DNA from: Choristoneura fumiferana
Lineage: Eukaryota > Arthropoda > Insecta > Lepidoptera > Tortricidae
Assembly (NCBI RefSeq): GCF_025370935.1
Contig: NC_133495.1
Coordinates: 6,219,880-6,283,879, forward strand
Direction of reading: 5' to 3'
Length of the DNA: 64,000 bases
Part shown: one piece after another, positions 56,083 through 64,000 of the stretch
Layout of the letters: each line of letters starts with the position of its first letter
Position numbering within the stretch: the first letter of the stretch is position 1
Program-made: the position numbers and the translations under genes
Notes under the pieces: generated by a model
The model's database searches: none
What the model was told of the DNA's origin: nothing
What the model saw: only the letters and a program-made list of their open reading frames with translations

Positions 56083-56420
56083 AGTGGCGGCCGAGTGGTT
56101 TGACCTATGGCCTCTCAAGCAGAGGATCTTACTCGAGAGGATCGAGGCTCGCATCTCTGATTTTTTCGAAATTCATGTGGGAATTACATTTGATTTTTTT
56201 TGTACCTAATAATATTGTTGTCTTGAGTTGTTTCTTTCTTTCAAATTTACCACGAGCTTTACTGTGAAGGAAAAACATCGTGAGGAAACCTGCGCAGCAA
56301 TTCAACGGTGTGTGTGAAGTTCCCAATCCGCACTGGGCCCGCGTGGGAACTACTGCCCAAGCCCTCTCATTCTGAGAGGAGGCCTGTGCCCTGCAGTGGG
56401 ACATATATAGGCTGGGATGA
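56083..56420 (+). mobile_element. tRNA-derived SINE, family 2, next to exon 2
   Basis: AGTGGCGGCCGAGTGGTTTG (A-box region), decayed B box (ATCGAGGCTCGCATC), TTTTTTCGAAATTCATGTGG, and the body and tail as in 33217, ending GGGACATATATAGGCTGGG with GATGAT repeats. About 60 bp of T-rich sequence is inserted near 56190-56250. The SINE ends 36 bp from the donor of exon 2 (56457). Confidence 0.87.
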
Positions 56421-56456
56421 TGATGACGATGATGTTATTATATGTAAATCAGTTAC

Positions 56457-56643
56457 CTGCTATTAGTAGAATTAACAGAGGTATTGGACCGCGACCGACG
56501 GTTGCAGATGGAGTCGCCGCAGTTGACCACTCCCCCCTTCGTGGTGATGCTGAAGGTGCGGAGGCGGTAGAGGTCGTCCGAGATGCGAGGGTTGTACGGC
56601 TTCTCTGGTAAAGAGCAGACGCGGGGGCGGGAGTGCTCCACCA
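56457..56643 (-). CDS. Rgk: RGK GTPase exon 2 (pre-G-domain segment)
   Basis: The last two bases of codon 276 (V), residues 277-337 and two bases of codon 338. The acceptor is CATCTCTTTCAG and the donor AATAGCAG before GTAACT. It encodes VEHSRPRVCSLPEKPYNPRI, SDDLYRLRTFSITTKGGVV, NCGDSICNRRSRSNTSVN. The YRLR.FS.T.KG.VN.GDS pattern followed by a basic RRSRS resembles the conserved stretch before the G domain in RGK proteins, where RRSRS-type serines are phosphorylation and 14-3-3 sites. The frame is open across all 187 bp and phases match both neighbours; other open frames on this strand are shadows. Confidence 0.92.
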
Positions 56644-58195
56644 CTGAAAGAGATGCGAGATATCAGAGGTACTAAGAGGAAGGAGTAGAGAGAGGTAAGT
56701 GACCGAGCTTCGCGCCGGCTGAAACTCGAAGACACGTATTTTGTCGGAGGACCAAACTGAATCGATTTTTCCCCACACAGCACTACTAGACTAGTATTCT
56801 GTCAGTTAGATGGTCAAAATTTGAACACGTTTTCTTTTGTCAGTCAAACAAAAAATGATGGAGATAAAGCCAGTTCAAGTCCCGCGTGTTTACTACAGTA
56901 CAAACAAAATGAACAATGCTGAGCTTCGCATTGATCTCATAGCATAATAAATAATGTCAATTTTACACTGTACATGCTTTTTATGATGTGCTCGAATAAA
57001 ATATTTAAATAAACAATAAATTTAAAAAATCAAAACCCGACTGCGTTAAAAAATACTAAAAAGAAAACAAAGACGTGGTCTAGACTAACTAACTTAACTC
57101 AGCGTTTTTTTGACGCAGTCGGGTTTGATTTAAAATTTATTGTTTATTTCATACTTTTTTGATATTTCTGTGAAAATGGTAAATAGAAACACATAACTTA
57201 TGTATATTTTTGTAATCTGTTTTTAAATCCCTTCATTTTTTTTAACCTATAACAGGTTTGAATAAAAAAAAATTTAAGACACAATTTGACGCCAAAAATC
57301 CGCCATTATTTTTTTAAGAATTTTATGTACCCTGTGTCACTCGCATCATTAAGACGAATGACGTATCATCAATGACGTGAATATTTATGATAGATAACAT
57401 ACATACATTGAGTAGTATGGGTCAAACACATAACCCTCCTTCTTCGCAGTCGGGTAAAAAGTGACATTTTAGCAAAGCCTGATTTCACAGACTCCCGAAC
57501 TTTGATGCGCTTCATCTTTTTAGTTTTGTCTGATTGACAATATATTCGGTCCAATATTTACTCACAATCTATCTGAATCTGTCGAACTGAGTGGAATAAT
57601 ATTTTTTCCAGAAAACTAACCAACTGTCGAAATCGTTACATTCGTTTCCGAAATACCCTCTAGTAATATTATAAATGTTTAAGTTGCGTTTATGTTGCGT
57701 ATCAGTTCTCTCACGTACTCACGCTACTTTACCGATTAAAAATATTCCAAAGTTCAAATGCCAGGAAAATCTGACTTAAAATGCATTCGTTAAGTTAGAA
57801 ACTAGAAACATTTGATTTAGTAACTCCTAAATTGTGAGTAACGGACGCGAGTACTTAAGTACTTAAAAAACTTCCAACGTTAAGTCCAGGAACTTGGTTA
57901 AATGATGAAAAGTTACCCCGCGCTATAACGATGTTATAATTCTAATGGCATTTTGTTATCCAACTTTTCGAATCTATGTTAAATCATAGTCAAGTAAGTC
58001 AAAGTTTTTCCAAAACATTCGATAAACTCGAAGGTATATCGGAATTTGAAGTTCGTTCAAACTTGATTTAAAATTCAAGAGGCACGAACGAGCTTTCGAA
58101 CACAATGTTGGAATAATTACATTAAAGACTGAAACGTCCCGAGTAAGTAATTGTCTGCTAACGTTTAGGTAAACGTATAAACGTGGGCGGCTCAC
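56644..58195 (-). other. RGK intron between exons 1 and 2
   Basis: A 1.55-kb intron. It contains the inverted repeat at 57008-57149 and otherwise AT-rich sequence without recognisable coding. Confidence 0.8.
57008..57149. mobile_element. Fold-back element (ACCCGACTGCGT arms)
   Basis: AATAAACAATAAATTTAAAA, AATCAAAACCCGACTGCGT at the left is mirrored by ACGCAGTCGGGTTTGATTT, AAAATTTATTGTTTATT at the right, arms of about 38 bp, around a 66-bp loop. The same GCAGTCGGGT word recurs at 57447-57456. Confidence 0.78.
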
Positions 58196-59021
58196 CTGGC
58201 AGCTCAAGGAAGTTAGAAGTTCGCCGCTGCCGGCCGCGCATCGTGTTCTGAAAGTTGAGAGGGCCAATATCCTCCACGGAGTCGCAATTTGACACCGTCG
58301 ATTCTCTAGAGCCCCTTCTACTAGCCAAATAAGCTAGGCCTCCCTTCATTGAGCCTCTTCTCATTGGGGAACAGGGTCTGCTTATGCTGGTCGATCTGGT
58401 TTGAGGGGTATCGTCAGTCATGTCGGTTAAATCTGATGTAGATTTGCGACAGATGCGCGATGAGATTGTGGTAGCCTCGTCGTCTGCGTCGTTTATGATG
58501 GCGGAAGGTGTTCCTGGCATCGCGTCCATGGAGTCGTCCGTGTGGCTCGATACGATGCTTGGAGACGTCACCAGCCTGGGGGAGCTCACTGTGGAAGTTG
58601 ACCCGTATAATTTTCTCGTGCGATTAGGGGAGACGTAGCCAGGGTTGGTGTGTATGTGGACTGGCGGTGGTTTTGGTGATCGGGACTTCTCGCGACGGCT
58701 GTGCTTCAGAGACGCGGAGTAGTGCAAGCCTTGATGCCGGTCGAGAGGGTTGCAAGGGCTGGAGCGGCCCGATGGAGATTTTTGAGGGAAATTAAAATGT
58801 CTGGGACTCATAGGACTACGATGACCATGCGCTATAGGGGATTTGGGTTGGTTGTGCTTGTCGTAACTGCATCCGGACTGGGGTGTGTAGTAGCCAGACG
58901 ATGAAGTGCTGGAGGTGATTGAGGGGCTTTTTTGAGGGAAGACAAAGTGACGCGGGCTTTTAGGGGTATGGGGTTTGGGAGAAACGGGGGGGTAGCCGCC
59001 GGGGCTGTTCACAGCCATCAT
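58196..59021 (-). CDS. Rgk: RGK GTPase exon 1 (Ser/Pro-rich N-terminus)
   Basis: Start codon plus residues 1-275 and the first base of codon 276, ending CTGCCAG before GTGAGC. The first of two adjacent ATGs (59021) is chosen; an in-frame TAA lies six bases upstream. The segment is low complexity, rich in Ser, Pro, Arg and His, with many SP and TP sites. SPRHFVFPQKSPS (22-34) and SPRHFNFPQKSPS (72-84) are an internal repeat exactly 50 residues apart. RRGS occurs twice (221-224 and 235-238), typical sites for basophilic kinases. No signal peptide or membrane segment is visible. Long N-terminal extensions occur in insect RGK proteins. It joins exon 2 in frame. Confidence 0.9.
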
Positions 59022-59062
59022 GAATTTTTACCACTGGAACACCGCAATCATCACACTTTTAC
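59022..59062 (-). other. 5' UTR part of the first coding exon
   Basis: On the minus strand CTCTTTTTCAG ends at 59063 and GTAAAAGTGTG follows, a good acceptor. This suggests a short leader joined to an upstream non-coding exon. The leader carries the in-frame TAA just before the start codon. I could not identify the first exon or promoter in the remaining 5 kb. Confidence 0.6.
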
Positions 59063-59420
59063 CTGAAAAAGAGAAACATATTTAAACAAGTGTTTCAGAT
59101 GAAATTCTTTTGGGAATCCTTAAATAATTAATGGCGGGTCTTAGACACTTAAAGTTAATTTGAAAGGAGCGAACAAGAGCGAAACTGAATCACAAAAATT
59201 ACAACTCAAAGTAAAGTAAAGTAAAGTTTGCGGAAAATTTAATTTTCCAATGTTGTCGATAAATCAATTAAGAAATTCTTGGCGGTGTCTAATTAATGTG
59301 AAACACGTGGAGTTGCAAAGTTGGACGCGGTAAAGTTGTGAAATGAAGTATGTTCCTAAAACCACCAGATAAATATGCTTTTTACTCGACTACGGCAAGT
59401 TAAAGGAGGGTTATATACAT

Positions 59421-59495
59421 ACGCATTGGGTGCATAGGAACTACAGCCCAAGCTTTTTCACTCTGAGATGAGGCCAGTGCAGTTGGTCGTATGTA
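59421..59495 (+). mobile_element. SINE family 2, short fragment
   Basis: ATTGGGTGCATAGGAACTACAG, CCCAAGCTTTTTCACTCTGAG, ATGAGGCCAGTGCAG: a decayed piece of the 3' part of the family at 56083. Confidence 0.5.
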
Positions 59496-61600
59496 AGTAT
59501 ATAAATTATTTTATGCTGGAGTTGATAGTGTATGTACATACCTACATTTTATTTTCTGGGATAATTCGTTCAAATAGAGAGATTGTTTCAGCCACTGACT
59601 TAAATGATTTCGAGTCCAGTTTATAATACAATACAATACAAAGACTCTTTATTGTACACCAGACATAGTAAGCGATACAGAAAACAAATTATATATATTA
59701 TAATTTGTATTTTCAAACGACATCAAAAAGGGTGAAGTTCTTAATTCGTCTCTATGTTGTTTTTGTGGTAATCAAATATCGATTTCCATTAGTAAACAAA
59801 TCAGGTACAGCATTCCAAATGCTTGAAGGACTTTCAAAAACATTACAATATTACCAAAATAAATTTTCGTTTTTATTTGTTTTAAAAATATTAAGCTTTA
59901 AAGTCCTAATTTTTTTTAGAGTTATATTTTTCCCCTCTATTAAGCTAAACCGTTAGCATGAAATACACGACTTTATACACGTACACAGTGCTCAGCCTGT
60001 GCAACAGCTTAGACAACTTTACAATATCCATCAAAAGCTAATATTGAATATTTATAGCATTTCAGTATGGAACCCGCAGCGCGCGTTGCCCGGCACGCAT
60101 TTGGGCTATTTTTTATTCATTATTTAAATTAAAGAAGGCGGTTTCCAGCAGGCACTGGGCGACGCCAACTTACGCTTCGCCACTGAACAATTCCTCAAGT
60201 TTTTCCCTTCATTCCTTCTCATAACGAGGTAGAAATTTGTCCCTTTGTAGAAAAGCATTAAGTTGGCTGAATCACATCATTCGACGTCTAAATTACACCC
60301 ACCTATGATTTCACTAATCAATTGCTCAGTCAACCGCGTGAATCAGTGAGGTGTACGTACACTCACCACCAAAACGGTTGAGTTCATTAAAGTGAAAGTG
60401 TTTAATAATTCATGATATACTCTAATTCACCATTAGTGCGCATTAGACTTGATATTAAACTTTTTAAAGAAAAATATTAGTAGCGTTAAAATATGTCTTT
60501 GTCTGTCTACAGTGACATATTTGAGTCAGACGACCAATGGTCGCATTTTAACACGCCTCTGACTCAATGAAAGCATACCCTTGCATGAGTAGGTATCACA
60601 ATAAGTATATATGTAGCTCTCACAACTTCTCATCCGTCTCTCTTTTAGCTCTATACTGTCCTCATAAAGAAATAGACGAGACCTATCTCGAAAAAAAAAA
60701 TATTACCCTGTTACTAACAAATTATCGATTCAATTTTATTGTCTGAAACAAATGGTTTTTATTTTTATTTTTTATACCATCGTGTAGCTTTCTGCACCAG
60801 ATGAATTAAGTAAATAAGCCGTATCTTACCTATCTATAGCATGAACAAAACAATATTTATCATATTTTCATTTTCCCATGATTTACCAAGTGATTTACTA
60901 TTTCTACGATGTTAAGTACTGTAACCATAACTAATATCAAACCAGTCTTCAAATCAAAGATAAATCATCAACCTTTGGCCTCATCTGCACTTAACATCAG
61001 GTGAGATAGGGGTCAATCACGGTCAGTTTTTAAGTAAAAAAACTGTCGCTAAGTCAGTTACCGGTAAACTAAGAAAAATAACATCCAGACCAATACGATA
61101 TTTTACTATTTTTTATTTATTTCATAAATCAAAGGTAGATAAGATGTGCTATCTTATCGAACAGAAAAACAATTTACATAAATTTTATTTGTAACAGAGT
61201 TAGAAAGATTTGAAAGACTTACTAGGGTGCGAAGTAACACGCAACTAGCACCATATCTACTGCATATAGAAACGCGTTTTAGAAAGGGCTTATTCACTAA
61301 ACATTGTCTGCTGCAATTACAGGATATAACAAATTCAGGAGTCGCCAAATATCGTATGGGCAGAATCCTATTTCCGATATACATAAACCGAAGCCGTAAA
61401 CACTTCTGCGGGCGACGGTACTCAAGTCAGATCGGTGTTCAGTGGCGACGAACTAACGAATGGGCAGAAGTTTAGTGCCTGCGATGTTTCCACGGCGGTT
61501 GCGTCATTGTTACAGGCGCCGATTGGCGCAAGCTATAAGCGATAAGAAGAAAAGTATTGAACACAACTAGTAAATATAAACGGTTGAGATACCTTAGGTA

Positions 61601-61907
61601 TTTTTTCACCAGCGAGGCGAGACGCGACGAGGCCAGGCGGGACGAGAATTGAAATCGCGCGGACCCATTTCCACCAAAAATTACCACCGAAGATATCGCG
61701 CGAGCCGGCCGGCGCGATGACACGCGAGAATCGTTTTTTCGATGTAGAGTTATACTCTATGTCGGAAGCAATACGGTTCATTTTTATACCAACAAATAAT
61801 TCAATTCAAGTCTCGCACATCCTCGTCAATCCTTACTAATTCCACCAAAGATGCGCTAGGAGAGGATTAAAAATCTCGTCTCGTCTCGCCGCGCCGGTGG
61901 AAAAAAG
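61601..61907. mobile_element. 307-bp element with CACCAGCGAGGCGAGAC inverted ends
   Basis: TTTTTTCACCAGCGAGGCGA, GACGCGACGAG at the left pairs with CTCGTCTCGTCTCGCCGCGC, CGGTGGAAAAAA at the right, about 30 bp with a few mismatches. A second inner pairing involves ACCCATTTCCACCAAAAA and AATTCCACCAAAG. There is no coding capacity. Confidence 0.78.
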
Positions 61908-61994
61908 TCCGCCTTTGTACAATACATGTATCTGAAAGTTAGTCAACTGTATTTTGTTTCTTTTCTTTTGTACAATAAAGAGTTTTTCATAGTC

Positions 61995-62215
61995 TAACAA
62001 AGCAACACAACCGTTGACCATGCTACCAAATGTTAGTCTAACATCTGGTTGAAACGCGCCAGTGTAGTTAGTATGCTGATAGATGGGTTTGTGTGATTTG
62101 TGTGTGTTCTTACGGTGTGGAGGTGGAGAAGCTGCATGAACACATTGTTGCATAGACGTAGCTATCATAAGGTCGCGGGGGAGCAAAGTAATTTTTTTTA
62201 GTTCATTGATATGGA
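61995..62215 (-). repeat. Dispersed repeat shared with 34640-34850
   Basis: GTTGACCATGCTACC, GTGTGTTCTTACGGTGTGGAG, AGCTGCATGAACACATTG, AAGGTCGCGGGGGAGCAAAG follow the same order as at 34640. The minus-strand open frame of 158 codons here (61836-62312) overlaps this repeat and the MITE end, so it is not credible as a gene. Confidence 0.55.
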
Positions 62216-62512
62216 CCTCCCCGCAAAGAAACGCCTGATACAATATATTGTTTTCACACCTCTCCTTCAGAAAAGTAACTTTTCCTCCCTGTCGAGAGGG
62301 AGCAAAGTGCAACTTTTCTGTTCAAGGCTTTTCTAAGTGTTTTATTGCAAATGCCATTTTTTGAAGTTGATAATTGTTAGGCCACGCCATTTTCTATGCT
62401 GGTTGTTCTTTAATAATATTTAGATTTTTTTTTCAAGTTTCTGAATGCTCGGTGTGAAAAGTTGTATGAGCCACTCGGGAGCAAAATTATTTTCATCTTG
62501 GGCGTTAACACT

Positions 62513-62602
62513 TGAATCCCTCATTACGCTCAGGATTCTACTTAAGAATCCCTCGCTACGCTCAGGATTCTATTGTAGAATCCTTCGCTACATTCTGGAT
62601 TC
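62513..62602. repeat. Three tandem GAATCCCTCGCTACGCTCAGGATTC units
   Basis: Three units of about 33 bp (starting near 62513, 62546 and 62578) each form a small inverted repeat, GAATCC..GGATTC. The CTCGCTACGCTC core recalls the hairpin at 24730. It lies inside a longer repeat that begins near 62440 with TGCTCGGTGTGAAAAGTTG. Confidence 0.75.
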
Positions 62603-62820
62603 AATGTACGCCCTCGCCGTAAATACACCATTTTGCTCCCTTGCGACACAAATAACTATTAAAAAGGGCCTTGACAGACGGACGGATGGAACACAAAGTG
62701 ATACCATGACCGTAATAGTAACGAGTGAGGTAAAAATATACACTTTGTATTGAAAACTAAGTAGGTATGAGACTATGCTCACTCGTTTCCTAACCAACCG
62801 TCGCCGTCGCGTATCATGTA

Positions 62821-62988
62821 CCATCAGCCAAATATGTGGTCTACCACCCTAAAGTTGATAATCGTTTGCATGTCACAAAACAATAATGCCAATAGACGTG
62901 TCTGTCAACTTGAAAGTTCGACTTTAGCGACATATTCATTTGATAGGAACTTGTTTAAAAATTGGTAGACTACTTATTTGGCTGATGG
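62821..62988. mobile_element. TA-flanked MITE (CCATCAGCCAAATA type), 168 bp
   Basis: Nearly identical to 31908-32075 in the same orientation, with the same length. It is bounded by TA: left flank CATGTA, right flank TACCTATG. Confidence 0.92.
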
Positions 62989-63464
62989 TACCTATGCGCT
63001 TGACAGCCGGTTCCTGACTGGGTCCAATTACGGTCACGGTATGATAAATAGGTAGAAACTTGAATCCTCACAACAAAATAACATACGATACGACACGATG
63101 ATACGGTGTAGTGGGTAGAGACCCTAAGAGTTCCGTTTTTGGTGACTGATGTACGACCCTAAAAAGTAATCGCTTGTAACTTGGCCCAGGGAGTTAAGGG
63201 CCCGGATACAATTTGCCGCAACATTCTGCCCCACATCAGCGCGCCTTGACGCCAGATCAAAGCGGCGACTGATGACCGTCATTCGTGGGCGTGGCCTACT
63301 TATGAAAATTATTTACTTCTAGCGGGTGTGAAAAAGTCAGATATGACGTAAGAACAGTAAGGTTTGAAAGTGGATGCCATACGAAGGTATTACTAATGCT
63401 GTAGTGCGAAAGTTGGTGATTATGTGTGTTGCTATTTCTTGCTAAGTTTTCAATTCCCATCCCC

Positions 63465-63716
63465 ATCCTGGCCATCCAGGCCTCCTCTCAGAACAACAGG
63501 GCTTGGGCCATAGTTCCCACGCGGGCCCAGTGCAGATTGGGAACTTCACACGCACCATTGGTTGGTGCAGGTTGCCTCACGATATTTTCCTTCACCGCAA
63601 AGCTCGTGGTAAATTTCGAATGTAATTTCGAAAAACTCAGAGGTGCGAACCGGGGTTTGAACCCACGACCCTCTGCTTGAGAGGCGATAGGTCAAACCAC
63701 TAGGCCACCACGGCTA
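63465..63716 (-). mobile_element. tRNA-derived SINE, family 2
   Basis: On the minus strand it begins GCCGTGGTGGCCTAGTGGTT, then GGGTTCAAACCCCGGTTCG, and ends GAGAGGAGGCCTGGATGGCC. The tail differs from other copies: the CAGCAGTGGGACGTATATAGG part is replaced. An internal deletion removes about 25 bp near 63555. Confidence 0.85.
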
Positions 63717-63839
63717 CAGTATTCAATTAATTTAATTTAATTTATATAAAATCATATAGATTAGGTTAATAACAATGACTGACGAGTTAGTGTAAGTTAT
63801 TAGTGTGGATCAATTTCAACGTCAGGGATAAGCAGCTGT

Positions 63840-64000
63840 TTTTTTACCCCTGCGGTAGCTCACTGACCCCCCCCCCCTCCACACAGCAGGGTAGGAAACA
63901 CTAGGGCTGTTTACCCTCAATGCACGCCCCAGATTGAGACGGGTCTCCACTGAGCGATCCGCCATTTTCGGTGCGTTAAGCCCTGTGTCGAACAAAATCA
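63840..64000. other. GC-rich end of window, unassigned
   Basis: CCTGCGGTAGCTCACTGACC, a C run of 12, CCACACAGCAGGGTAGG, CAATGCACGCCCCAGATTG, GAGACGGGTCTCCACTGAGC, CGATCCGCCATTTTCGG. It looks unlike the surrounding intergenic sequence and may be the start of a retrotransposon or an exon continuing beyond the window. Confidence 0.3.

Larger units (their letters stand above)
38664..56456 (-). other. 17.8-kb RGK intron between exons 2 and 3
   Basis: The largest intron, with a decayed LINE (48940-51787), tandem SINEs (52278-52845), several MITEs and AGGGTTCCG element fragments, listed separately. Stretches without anything definable: 40330-43980 (AT-rich, with a possible plus-strand leader at about 43560-43665), 44200-44700, 47180-47730, 47910-48930 (apart from a 14-bp inverted repeat, CCATAAGGCTGGCT, at 48240-48313), 51790-52270 and 53100-55730. 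Confidence 0.75.
59063..64000. other. Upstream region of the RGK gene
   Basis: No convincing coding sequence. It holds a SINE fragment (59421-59495), a fold-back element (61601-61907), repeats (61995-62215, 62513-62602), a MITE (62821-62988), a SINE (63465-63716) and a GC-rich end (63840-64000). Possible minus-strand donors exist (GGTG before GTGAGT near 60365, and one near 61220) but nothing supports a particular first exon. 59500-61590 otherwise shows only AT-rich sequence. Confidence 0.6.

Noticed and set aside
56417..56611. Plus-strand open frames across exon 2
   Set aside because: Antisense shadows; the minus-strand frame has matching splice sites and RGK similarity.
58420..58904. Plus-strand open frames across exon 1
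   Set aside because: They result from the base composition of the Ser/Pro-rich coding strand on the opposite side.
61836..62312. 158-codon minus-strand open frame
   Set aside because: It overlaps a dispersed repeat also found at 34640 and the end of a fold-back element; composition is not protein-like and no family is recognised.
62513..62602. CRISPR-like array
   Set aside because: Three imperfect self-complementary units with tiny spacers in a eukaryotic repeat; nothing like a CRISPR locus.

Overview
The window looks like the genome of a moth or butterfly (Lepidoptera). It is AT-rich, has long introns, and is dense with small dispersed repeats of lepidopteran type: tRNA-derived SINEs, TA-flanked fold-back MITEs, and LINE tails containing CCCGCGGCTTCGCCCGCG or AGGGTTCCGTAGCC motifs. 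No bacterial operon, CRISPR array, rRNA or intact tRNA gene is visible. The order is inferred from repeat style and protein similarity; no species is claimed.

One host gene dominates: an RGK-family (Rad/Gem/Rem/Kir) Ras-like GTPase on the minus strand, running from about 59.06 kb down to about 1.66 kb. I rebuilt it from eight coding exons with consensus splice sites and matching phases: 59021-58196, 56643-56457, 38663-38564, 36464-36356, 19413-19322, 18340-18148, 11001-10853 and 7838-7707. Together they encode 595 residues with no internal stop. Residues 1-371 are a Ser/Pro-rich, basic N-terminal extension. The G domain runs from about 372 to 535 (P-loop GDAGVGKT, RGK-type G3 IDHPSTEMS, G4 NKAD, G5 ETSS). 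A basic segment and the RGK C-terminal signature ending SKSCENLHVL follow. The first acceptor at 59062/59063 implies at least one further 5' UTR exon, not identified.

The last two coding exons occur twice, inside a segment of about 5.1 kb present at 1-5158 and again at 6067-11166. The copies are separated by a 38-base N gap and about 870 bp of other sequence. They share the same transposon insertions and differ by scattered substitutions and indels. In the left copy, two opposite 1-bp indels scramble nine residues around the G5 motif. An uncollapsed haplotype or assembly duplication is the simplest reading, but a real partial gene duplication is not excluded.

Region by region: 0-11.2 kb holds the duplicated 3' end of the gene; 11.2-18.1 kb is an intron with a 3.0-kb TIR element; 18.1-19.4 kb holds two G-domain exons; 19.4-36.4 kb is a 17-kb intron full of nested MITEs; 36.4-38.7 kb holds the P-loop exon and a linker exon; 38.7-56.5 kb is an 18-kb intron with a decayed LINE (about 48.9-51.8 kb) and tandem SINEs; 56.5-59.1 kb holds the two N-terminal exons; 59.1-64 kb is upstream sequence made mostly of repeats. 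Repeats or palindromes lie within about 40 bp of three splice sites of the gene. I found no previously undescribed gene system. The most useful novelties are the duplication with its compensating frameshifts, nested insertions with recoverable empty sites, a fold-back element carrying tRNA B-box-like arms, and a near-perfect 76-bp-arm palindrome next to the P-loop exon.
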